The notes below the pieces were generated by a model. That model was given only the letters and a program-made list of their open reading frames with translations, was not told the DNA's origin and made no database searches. The position numbers and the translations under genes are program-made. From a bacterium (lineage in GTDB: Bacteria > Planctomycetota > J058 > JAJDCP01): DNA of 33,049 nucleotides. The stretch lies in contig JAUIEM010000053.1 in the NCBI GenBank assembly GCA_030428695.1, forward strand, positions 1 through 33,049, given 5' to 3'. This document shows, piece by piece, positions 22,718-29,511 of this stretch (the first letter of the stretch is position 1; every line of letters starts with the position of its first letter).

Positions 22718-22964
22718 GGTCGCGATCCGCTACTACACCCGCGCCGCCTGCCCGCTGTGCGACGAGGGCCGCGCGCTGCTCGACGAGGCCCTGCGCAAGA
22801 GCGGCCGGCGGGCGCGGATCGAGCGGATCGACGTCGACACCGACCCCGCGCTGGTCGAGCGCTTCGGCGACCGCGTCCCCGTGGTCGAGATCGCCGGCCG
22901 CGTGCGCTGCTGGGGTCGCCTGTCGAAGGCGCTGCTGGTCCGCGAGCTGCGCGTCGCCCCCTGA
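22689..22964 (+). CDS. glutaredoxin-like small thiol protein
   Basis: This is a 91-residue thioredoxin-fold protein of the glutaredoxin-like (DUF836) kind. It has YYTRAACPLCDEG with the redox pair C21-x2-C24, a helix, the IDVDTDPALVERFGDRVPVVEI segment with the cis-Pro motif VPVVEI, and a C-terminal helix. It should act in cytosolic thiol-disulphide exchange. It overlaps the end of the exported repeat protein by 29 bases in another frame, which suggests coupling. The first residues are basic (WLRKKPKTE) and not a signal peptide. Confidence 0.85.
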   Translation: MWLRKKPKTEVAIRYYTRAACPLCDEGRALLDEALRKSGRRARIERIDVDTDPALVERFGDRVPVVEIAGRVRCWGRLSKALLVRELRVAP

Positions 22965-22982
22965 CAACCCCCTGGAGAACCC

Positions 22983-23219
22983 ATGCTGAGCGCCCTGCAA
23001 CTCGCCTTCAACCTGCCCTACGACGACCACTCCGAGCCGGGCCCCTGGATGATCGTCATCGTCCTGACGCTGGTCATCGCGAGCGACTTCGTCGCGCTGA
23101 TGCACCTGCGGGCCCAGACGAAGATGGCGCCCGCCGCGAAGCGCAAGTGGTTCCTGATCATCCTTCTGCTGCCTTTCGTCGGCGCCGCCGTGTACAGTAT
23201 GAGCCGACACAAATCGTAG
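22983..23219 (+). CDS. small PLDc_N-like membrane protein
   Basis: This 78-residue protein has two transmembrane helices: about residues 22-42 (WMIVIVLTLVIASDFVALMH) and 56-71 (WFLIILLLPFVGAAVY). The second, preceded by Lys/Arg and ending in Tyr, resembles the phospholipase D-nuclease N-terminal (PLDc_N) membrane domain found alone in many small bacterial proteins. ATG 22983 has CTGGAG nine bases upstream. It sits between the glutaredoxin-like and protease genes in one run of genes. Its role is unknown. Confidence 0.75.
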   Translation: MLSALQLAFNLPYDDHSEPGPWMIVIVLTLVIASDFVALMHLRAQTKMAPAAKRKWFLIILLLPFVGAAVYSMSRHKS

Positions 23220-23230
23220 AGGGCAACGCG

Positions 23231-24025
23231 ATGCGCAGGGCCTGCTGGCTCCTTCTGCTCGCCGCGTGCGCGTGCGGGCAGACGGTGCAGACCGACTGGT
23301 CGCTCGCGGCGGTCGGCGTCGAGTGCGAGCTCTCGATGCCGTGGCTGTTGCGCAGCTGCGCCCAGGGCATCGAGCGTGAGCTGCCGGGCCTGCGGGTCGG
23401 GTTCGACGTGCCGGCCTACCGCGAGGTCGGCGCCCCCGAGGCCGAGCTCGACGACTTCGCGCTGGTGCGCTGGGCGATCGCGCAGGCGGAAGCGGACGGC
23501 CTCGCCGTCGCCGACTACGACGTCGTGTTCGTGTTCTCGCCGCGCTTCCAGAGCGCCTTCGGCTACTCGCATATCGACACCGAGGACAGCGCCGGGCGGC
23601 AGGTGCGGGGCGCCTTCGTCGCGACGGACAGCTACCCGCAGCTCGAGGCGCTGCTACGCGCCGAGGCCGGGACCGAGGTCGACGCGCTGCTCGCGGAGTG
23701 GGGGCCGTCGCTGCGGGGCCTGCTGCGGCTGCCCGGGGTGCGGGAGGCGATCGTCGCGCCGACCGTCGCCCATGAGCTCGGGCACTTCCTCGCGCCGGGC
23801 GACGGCGACATCCGCGACGGCTACCAGGCCCCCTGGATCAAGCACGCGACCTCCGAGGACGACAACCCGGACGGTCACGGCATCGAGTGCTGCATGCACA
23901 AAGGCGGAAGCGTCAGCGCGATCCTGCGCAAGCTGGCGGCCCAGCAGGGGCGGCTGATCGCTTTCTGTGACACCTGTAGGGAACGACTCGGGCTGCCGCC
24001 TGCACAAGGAGACGGGGGTGGGTAG
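23231..24025 (+). CDS. archaemetzincin-like lipoprotein zinc metalloprotease
   Basis: This 264-residue protein begins with a lipoprotein-type signal (LLLLAACACGQ; lipobox LAAC), so it is probably membrane-anchored outside the cytoplasm. The zinc site is HELGH (H181, E182, H185) followed by FLAPGD. Further on come ECCMHKGG and then FCDTCRERL, so a Cys-Cys-Met segment is followed by a CxxC pair. This order of HExxH, Cys, CxM and CxxC recalls archaemetzincins. The third metal ligand position and the Met-to-CxxC spacing (23 residues) differ from the classic pattern, so it is a divergent relative. ATG 23231 has AGAGGG upstream. Its end overlaps the aminotransferase-type gene by eight bases. Confidence 0.75.
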   Translation: MRRACWLLLLAACACGQTVQTDWSLAAVGVECELSMPWLLRSCAQGIERELPGLRVGFDVPAYREVGAPEAELDDFALVRWAIAQAEADGLAVADYDVVFVFSPRFQSAFGYSHIDTEDSAGRQVRGAFVATDSYPQLEALLRAEAGTEVDALLAEWGPSLRGLLRLPGVREAIVAPTVAHELGHFLAPGDGDIRDGYQAPWIKHATSEDDNPDGHGIECCMHKGGSVSAILRKLAAQQGRLIAFCDTCRERLGLPPAQGDGGG

Positions 24026-25127
24026 CTTCGAGGCGCTGCGCGCGCGCTTCCCGATCACGGAGAGCCGCATCTATCTGAACGCCGCCGCGGTCGGTCCCCT
24101 GCCGCGGCCTGCGATCGAGGCGATGGCCGCGCACGCCGAGAGCATCGCGACTCGCGGGGAGGGCGCCGTCCAGACCTGGATGAACCTCAAGGAGTCGTGC
24201 CGGGTCAACGTCTCGGCGCTGCTCGGGGTGCCGGCGCGCGCGCTGACCTTCTGCTCCCACACCAGCCACGGCATGGGCCTGCTCGCGCTCGCCTTCGGCG
24301 AGGCCTTCGAGAAGCGGAAGCTGCTGCACCCGGCCGGCGAGTTCCCGTCCTCGACGATGCCGTTCGCCCACCGCGGCTTCGCGCTCGAGGCGATCGAGGC
24401 CGTCGAGGGCGTCTACCGCGCCGAAGACTTCGCCGCCCGCACGAGCGACGACACCCTGGCCTGGGTGGTCAGCCACGTGCAGTTCGGCGACGGCAGCCGC
24501 ATCGACCTCGACGCCTTCTGCGCCGCGGCGAAGGAGAAGGGCGTGCTGCTGGTGCTCAACGCGACCCAGTCCGCCGGCACCGAGCCGATCGAGGCCGGCC
24601 GGCGCGGGGTGTCCGCGCTCGTCGCCAGCGGGCACAAGTGGCTGTGCTCGGGCTTCGGGAACGGCGTGCTGTACGTCGCGCCGGAGCTGTGGGAGCGGCT
24701 GCGTCCGCCCTTCGTCGGCTGGACGAGCACGGTCGGCTCGGCGACCCTCGACCTCGCGGACACGCGCCTGCGCGAGGACATCTCCGTGCTCGAGACCGGC
24801 TGCCACCAGCTCGCCGGCCTCGCGGCCCTCGACAAGACGAGCGAGATGCTGCTCGAGGTCGGCCTGGCCGAGGTGCGCGAGGCCCTGGTCGAGCTCGGCG
24901 AGGCCCTGCAGGACGGGCTCGAGGCGAAGGGCTACACGCTCGCGACGCCGCGGGCGAGCGCGCACCACGCCGCGACGACGACCTTCCTCCATCCCCAGCC
25001 GGAGATGCTGGTCGAAGAGCTCGCGCAGCAGAACATCGACGTCTCCGCGCGGGCGGGAGGGGTGAGGGTCTCGCCCCATGTGTACAACAACCTCGATGAC
25101 ATCGACGCGTTCCTGGATGCTTTCTGA
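24018..25127 (+). CDS. aminotransferase class V-fold PLP enzyme
   Basis: This 369-residue protein has the class V fold of cysteine desulfurases, isopenicillin N epimerases and kynureninases. It starts RIYLNAAAVGPLPRPAI, then has FCSHTSHGMGLLALAF, SHVQFGDGSRIDL and the PLP lysine K207 in SGHKWLCSGFGNGVLYV. The C-terminus has the small domain (VRVSPHVYNNLDDIDAFL). Where the family has Asp contacting the PLP ring nitrogen (DATQS), this protein has Asn (N181 in NATQS), which should weaken the electron sink. The reaction cannot be assigned; no cysteine-bearing loop typical of desulfurases stands out. GTG 24018 has AAGGAG six bases upstream. It overlaps the protease gene by eight bases, so it is coupled. 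Confidence 0.85.
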   Translation: MGSFEALRARFPITESRIYLNAAAVGPLPRPAIEAMAAHAESIATRGEGAVQTWMNLKESCRVNVSALLGVPARALTFCSHTSHGMGLLALAFGEAFEKRKLLHPAGEFPSSTMPFAHRGFALEAIEAVEGVYRAEDFAARTSDDTLAWVVSHVQFGDGSRIDLDAFCAAAKEKGVLLVLNATQSAGTEPIEAGRRGVSALVASGHKWLCSGFGNGVLYVAPELWERLRPPFVGWTSTVGSATLDLADTRLREDISVLETGCHQLAGLAALDKTSEMLLEVGLAEVREALVELGEALQDGLEAKGYTLATPRASAHHAATTTFLHPQPEMLVEELAQQNIDVSARAGGVRVSPHVYNNLDDIDAFLDAF

Positions 25128-25132
25128 GGCGC

Positions 25133-25152
25133 TGTCAGGCAGTTCCCTGACA
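25133..25152 (+). terminator. short hairpin after the PLP enzyme gene
   Basis: TGTCAGG (25133-25139) and CCTGACA (25146-25152) form a 7-bp stem with a 6-base loop, just after the stop codon. A run of five T lies about 20 bases further on, too far for a classic terminator. TGTCAGG also occurs in the arms of the element at 8801-8955, so this may be a minimal remnant of that repeat family. Confidence 0.35.
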
Positions 25153-25217
25153 ATGCCCAAGGTCTGGCGTCGTTTTTGCATCACAATCCCTCGAGCGCAG
25201 GACCGAGGGGATGGGGC

Positions 25218-27191
25218 GTGCTGCAGACGATGACGGGGGAGATCAAAGAGCCGCGGGTCGCGAGCATCGGCATCCTCGGCCGGTCCGGCTCGCGCACCTC
25301 GATCGCGAAGGAGCGGTTCTTCATCGGCCGGGATGGCCACTGCGATCTGATCGTCGAGGACACCCAGGTCTCCCGCAAGCACGCCCTGATCCAGCGCTCC
25401 GAGCAGGGCTTCACGATCTCCGATCTCGGCAGCCGCAACGGCGTGACCATCAACGACCGCAAGATCGGGGACGGCGAGAAGGTCGAGCTGAACGACGCCG
25501 ACTGCATCGGCCTGGGCAGCACCGTCCTGGTCTACCGCGAAGGCCGCGACCTGCATCTGCCGAACTCCGACAGCGCGATCGAGCTCGACGTCGGCGAGGT
25601 CGCCTACGGCTCCGACACCGAGGACGAGCTGCCGTCGCACGTCGAGGTCGAGGCGGTCTCCCGGCCGCGCACGCCGCCGCCGGGCCCGGCCGACGCCAGC
25701 GCCCACCTGCAGCGCACGCTGTTCAGCCTCGAGGGCGAGGTGCGCTTCTGGAAGCTGTGCTCGCTGATCCTCGCGGTCTCCTGCGCGGTGCTGCTCGCGA
25801 CGCTGTTCACCGAGCGCTACGGTTCCCGCGGCGAGGTGATCCGCTACGAGCTGCCGCCGGCCGCCGGGGTGCCGCCGGGTCCGGGGCCCGTCCAGCCGCC
25901 CGTCGCGCCGCCGCCGGCCGAGACCGCCGAGGTCGTCGCGCCGCCGCCTCCGCCGGCTCCCAACCAGCCGCCGAGCGCTTCGCTGCGGGTGATCGGGCCG
26001 GTGCGGCTCGGCCACGCCATCGTCGTGTCAGCATCGCAGAGCTCTGACCCGGAAGGCATGCCACTTTCGTTCCACTGGTCCCTCGTCGCCCTGCCGGAGG
26101 GGTCGATCACCTTCCTCGCGGCCGACGGAGGTCTCGCCCGCTTCATCCCCGACCAGGTCGGCGAGTACGTCGTCGGCCTCAGCGTCGAGGATGCCGAGGG
26201 CGTGCGGCGCGGGGCCGAGCTGACCGTCGACGTGCAGCTGACCGCCGATCAGCGCTTCACGCCGCGCACGCTCCTGCGCACCAGCCTCGACCTGATCGGC
26301 CGTCCGCCGGCGCCGGCGGACTTCCTCGTGATCGCCCAGCTGCCGCGGGCGCGGCTGCTCGAGCAGGTGTTCACCGACGAGGCGGTCTACCGCGCGCTGC
26401 TCGAGCTCGAGATCGAGCGCCTCGAGTGCCGCCAGCGGCCCGCTCCCGAGCTGCTCGCGCGGGCGCTGAGCCAGCTCTTGGACGGCAGCCTCGACCTGCC
26501 CGGGGTCAGCGCCCTGCTGGTGCTCGAGGACAGCTACACCAGCGGGCTGAGCGACCGGGACTACATCGAGCAGCTCCTGCGCATCCTCGTCGGCCGCATC
26601 GCCGACATGCAGCCGACCAGCGTCGAGCGCGGCCTCGACATGCTCGCCGGCCAGTCCGCGCGCTTCATGGGCCGCAGCGGCAGCTCCCGCGCCGACCTGG
26701 TCAAGATCCTCGTCGAGCATGAGGACTACGACTTCGAGCTCGGCAAGTACGTCGCCGAGCGGATCGGCTCGGACAACGCCCTCGGCATGATCGACGCCCT
26801 GCGCGCCGACGACCCGCGCCTCGGTTTCGTCCACGCCGCCCTCGACCCCGAGCGCGGCGAGGCCCGGCGGCCGCGCGCGACCTACCTGCGCCGGCTGCAC
26901 TTCGACCTGTTCGGCTTCGATCCCGACCAGGCGGCGCTGCGCGACCTGCTCGCCCCCTTCCAGGTCGAGGAGAACCGGCTCGCGGTCGCGGAGATGCTCG
27001 CGAGCTCCCCACGGCTGCCGGTCGGGCGGGTCGACAGCGGCTGGGTGCGCGACACCGTGTTGCGCATGGTCGGCCGCGTGCTCAGCGAAGAGCAGGCCCG
27101 CTCGGTGCGCCGCTCGGCCGGAGACGGCGTCGACGCGATGCGCTGGGTGCTGTACTCCCTCGTCACCAGCCGCGAGTACCAGGAGCTCTGA
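25218..27191 (+). CDS. FHA domain, transmembrane and PKD-like protein with DUF1549-like C-terminus
   Basis: This 657-residue protein has a cytoplasmic FHA domain (about 20-110; FIGRDGHCDL, SRKH, then GSRNGVTIND), a module that binds phosphothreonine. One transmembrane helix lies at about 181-198 (LCSLILAVSCAVLLATLF), followed by a Pro-rich linker and a PKD/REJ-like beta domain (about 248-345; SSDPEGMPLSFHW). The long helical C-terminal half contains two segments like the DUF1549 motif of planctomycete proteins: LLRTSLDLIGRPPAPADF and YLRRLHFDLFGFDPDQ. It may relay kinase signalling across the membrane to an exported domain (inference). GTG 25218 is chosen for the GAGGGG upstream; ATG 25230 is an alternative. 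The next gene starts two bases after its stop. Confidence 0.85.
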   Translation: MLQTMTGEIKEPRVASIGILGRSGSRTSIAKERFFIGRDGHCDLIVEDTQVSRKHALIQRSEQGFTISDLGSRNGVTINDRKIGDGEKVELNDADCIGLGSTVLVYREGRDLHLPNSDSAIELDVGEVAYGSDTEDELPSHVEVEAVSRPRTPPPGPADASAHLQRTLFSLEGEVRFWKLCSLILAVSCAVLLATLFTERYGSRGEVIRYELPPAAGVPPGPGPVQPPVAPPPAETAEVVAPPPPPAPNQPPSASLRVIGPVRLGHAIVVSASQSSDPEGMPLSFHWSLVALPEGSITFLAADGGLARFIPDQVGEYVVGLSVEDAEGVRRGAELTVDVQLTADQRFTPRTLLRTSLDLIGRPPAPADFLVIAQLPRARLLEQVFTDEAVYRALLELEIERLECRQRPAPELLARALSQLLDGSLDLPGVSALLVLEDSYTSGLSDRDYIEQLLRILVGRIADMQPTSVERGLDMLAGQSARFMGRSGSSRADLVKILVEHEDYDFELGKYVAERIGSDNALGMIDALRADDPRLGFVHAALDPERGEARRPRATYLRRLHFDLFGFDPDQAALRDLLAPFQVEENRLAVAEMLASSPRLPVGRVDSGWVRDTVLRMVGRVLSEEQARSVRRSAGDGVDAMRWVLYSLVTSREYQEL

Positions 27192-27193
27192 CG

Positions 27194-28231
27194 ATGCGCG
27201 TCCTCTTCCTCCTCGGCCTCTTCTGCCTGCCCCTCGCCGCCCAGCGCATCGAGCGCGTCGTCGTGATCAACTTCGGCGGCGGGGTGCGCAGCCGCGAGAC
27301 CCTGCATGGCCCCGAGATCACCCCGCGGCTCGCCGCGCTCGCCCGGCGCGGCACGGTGTACAGCGCGGTCGAGGCCGAGGGCTTCGGCCACTTCGGCGCG
27401 GTGCTCGCGCTGTTCACCGGCAACTCGGGGCTGATGGGCCTGACCGACCGGGCCGAGTCGCCGACGCTGTTCGAGTACGCCCGCAAGTCCCTCGCCCTCG
27501 GCCCGGACGACTGCTGGCTGGTGGCGGGGGACGACGACTTCTCCTTCCTCGCGGCGAGCGGCCATCCGGACTTCGGCGAGGACTTCGCCGCGCGCACCTA
27601 CATTTCCCCCGAGGGGACCAGCGTGTTCGCGCCGATCGCCCGGCGCTTCGGGAACCCCATCGCGCTGTCCGAGGAAGGGCGCGCCGCCCTCGACGCCCTC
27701 GCGGAGCACTTCCCGCCCGCGCCCGGCGTCGGCCTCGAGGCGCCCGCCGGCTTCGAGTCCGGAGCGGGCCTGCGCGGGGACGTGCGGGCGCTGCGGGCGG
27801 CGAAGCACATCCTCCGCCAGCACAAACCGCGCCTGCTCGCGGTGGTGCTCAACGACGCGGATGTCGCGCACAAGAGCTTCAAGGACTACGTGCGCGTGCT
27901 GCGTGAGAACGACGCCGAGCTCGGCGAGCTGCTCGACGCGATCGCGGCCGATCCGGTCCTCGCGCCGGGCACGGCGGTGATCGTCTGCCCCGAGCTCGGA
28001 CGCGACCGCGCGCTCAACCGCTTCAACGGGCTCGATCACGGCGACGGCTCGAGCGATCTGCACCAGGTCGCGATGTTCGTCGCGGGTCCGGGGATCGCCG
28101 AAGGACTTCGTATCGACCGCCCGATCCGCACCGTCGACATCGTCCCGACGGTCTGTGCGTGGCTGGGTGCGAGGGTTCCGACCGGCATCAGCGGGACCCC
28201 CATCGCGGAGCTCGCGAGCACGTCCGAGTGA
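27194..28231 (+). CDS. exported sulfatase/alkaline-phosphatase-fold protein
   Basis: This 345-residue protein has a signal peptide (RVLFLLGLFCLPLAAQ). The mature part resembles the alkaline phosphatase/sulfatase superfamily in outline: an N-terminal strand VVVINFGGGVRSRE, TPRLAALARRGTVYSAV, LLAVVLNDADVAHKSFKDY, a late GLDHGDGSSDLHQVAMFVAGPG segment with Asp-His, and VDIVPTVCAWLG near the end. The usual Cys/Ser formylglycine motif (CxPxR) is missing, and the first metal Asp is not evident (FGGG), so sulfatase activity is doubtful. It starts two bases after the FHA gene stop, with AGGAG upstream, and is probably co-transcribed. Confidence 0.75.
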   Translation: MRVLFLLGLFCLPLAAQRIERVVVINFGGGVRSRETLHGPEITPRLAALARRGTVYSAVEAEGFGHFGAVLALFTGNSGLMGLTDRAESPTLFEYARKSLALGPDDCWLVAGDDDFSFLAASGHPDFGEDFAARTYISPEGTSVFAPIARRFGNPIALSEEGRAALDALAEHFPPAPGVGLEAPAGFESGAGLRGDVRALRAAKHILRQHKPRLLAVVLNDADVAHKSFKDYVRVLRENDAELGELLDAIAADPVLAPGTAVIVCPELGRDRALNRFNGLDHGDGSSDLHQVAMFVAGPGIAEGLRIDRPIRTVDIVPTVCAWLGARVPTGISGTPIAELASTSE

Positions 28232-28251
28232 GAAACCCACGCGGGGCCCAC

Positions 28252-28280
28252 TTGAGGGGGCCTGTGTCGCTCAATAAAAT
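28252..28280 (+). promoter_or_regulatory. near-consensus sigma70 promoter of the right-end operon
   Basis: TTGAGG (28252-28257), an exact 17-base spacer and TAAAAT (28275-28280) predict transcription from about 28287. The AT-rich patch stands out in otherwise GC-rich DNA. It drives the tandem-repeat protein at 28315 and probably the giant gene after it. Confidence 0.7.
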
Positions 28281-28292
28281 TACAAGCGACAC
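28264..28292. promoter_or_regulatory. inverted repeat overlapping the -10 box, candidate operator
   Basis: GTGTCGCT (28264-28271) and its exact reverse complement AGCGACAC (28285-28292) flank the -10 element and the start point, 13 bases apart. A dimeric repressor bound here would block RNA polymerase. It could also be a weak hairpin in the leader. The regulator is not identified. Confidence 0.5.
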
Positions 28293-28314
28293 TGCCCCGT
28301 CAAAGGAACCGCGT

Positions 28315-29496
28315 GTGACCCCACCTACCGAGACCGCCGAGCGCCTCGCCCAGCGCAGCAAGCAGTTCACGCTGCCTGTCGAGCGGATGCGGAACCTGCG
28401 CGCGATCCCGACCGGCCGCTCGTACAAGCTGAAGTTCACCCGCCAGTACCATCTGTGCGTGCGGCTCTGGGACAACTTCGGCAAGGAAGTGCTCAAGCGG
28501 GTCAAGTACAAGCTGACCGGCGACAAGGGCGCGAGCTTCGAGGGCGAAACCGACGACAGCGGCTGCCTGACCCACCAGGACGTGCCGCGCGAGGAGTACA
28601 GCCTCGAGGTCTGGCTCGAGGACCACAAGGAGCCGTTCAAGGCCAAGGTCAGCTGGGTCGCCGAGCTCGGCAAGCCGATCGACCAGCGGGTCCGAGACGT
28701 CGGGCTGTACAAGCTCTCCGTGCAGATCCTCGACACCACGGGCAAGACGCCGGTGCCCGACGTCCCCTACGTCGCGCGGGGCGAGGGCGAGGTCAAGCGC
28801 GGCAAGACCGACGAAGAGGGCAAGATCGAGCACCCCGGCGTGCCGATGGGCGTTTTCACCCTCGTCTTCAGCCCGGGCCGCGGGAACAAGAAGTACTGCA
28901 CCCGGGTGCCGTCGGTGGAAGTCGACGCCGAGCCGCTCCAACAGCGCGTGCTCGGCCTCGAGGCCGACGCGTCCGACGACGAGGAGCGGCACCTGCGCGC
29001 GCGGCTCTTCGACCACTTCGGCAAGGAACCGCTGAAGAACCTCGCCTACAAGATCGCCGGCGCCGACGGCAAGAGCTACGCGGGGACGACCGACGGGGAA
29101 GGCAAGCTCGAGCACAAGGACGTGCCGGACACGAGCTTCACCGTCAAGGTCACCGATCCCGACACCGACCTCGAGCTCGAGACCGGGTTGCCCTGGGTCG
29201 AGGATGATGCCTGCGTCGACCAGCGTGTCCGCGGCTTCGGCGTCGGGATCCTGCACGTGCGCCTGTTCGACAAGCACGGGCGCAAGCCGCTCGCGGGCTT
29301 CACGGTCCAGGCGAGCGCGGAAAACTACAAGAGACAGCTGAAATCCGATACGCGGGGCATGCTCGGCCCGGTCGAGGCTCCCCACGGGGTGGTCGACCTG
29401 GCGGTGAAGCTCCCTGATGGGCGCTTCGCCTCGACCCGCGTACCTACAGTCGAGCTCGGTGGCATGCCGATCAGCCAGCGAGTCCTAGGCGCCTAG
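28315..29496 (+). CDS. protein of four tandem transthyretin-like repeats
   Basis: This 393-residue protein has a 44-residue basic lead-in and then four repeats of about 80-87 residues, at about 45-130, 131-218, 225-309 and 312-393. Each repeat has a LWDNFGKEVLK- or LFDHFGKEPLK-like strand, a G-x-TD-x-x-G turn (GETDDSG, GKTDEEG, GTTDGEG; degenerate SDTRG in the fourth), a VP motif and an end motif xQRVxG (DQRVRDVG, QQRVLGLE, DQRVRGFG, SQRVLGA). The repeats look like carboxypeptidase-regulatory/transthyretin-type beta sandwiches. I have seen such repeats in proteins of phage-tail-like and contractile injection systems. No signal peptide or membrane segment is seen. GTG 28315 has AAAGGAA upstream. 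The giant gene follows after 15 bases. Confidence 0.8.
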   Translation: MTPPTETAERLAQRSKQFTLPVERMRNLRAIPTGRSYKLKFTRQYHLCVRLWDNFGKEVLKRVKYKLTGDKGASFEGETDDSGCLTHQDVPREEYSLEVWLEDHKEPFKAKVSWVAELGKPIDQRVRDVGLYKLSVQILDTTGKTPVPDVPYVARGEGEVKRGKTDEEGKIEHPGVPMGVFTLVFSPGRGNKKYCTRVPSVEVDAEPLQQRVLGLEADASDDEERHLRARLFDHFGKEPLKNLAYKIAGADGKSYAGTTDGEGKLEHKDVPDTSFTVKVTDPDTDLELETGLPWVEDDACVDQRVRGFGVGILHVRLFDKHGRKPLAGFTVQASAENYKRQLKSDTRGMLGPVEAPHGVVDLAVKLPDGRFASTRVPTVELGGMPISQRVLGA

Positions 29497-29511
29497 AAGA
29501 GGGTGTGGCCC

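Noticed and set aside
27194..28231. Annotating the gene as an active sulfatase
   Set aside because: The CxPxR/SxPxR formylglycine motif and the first metal-binding Asp are not visible.
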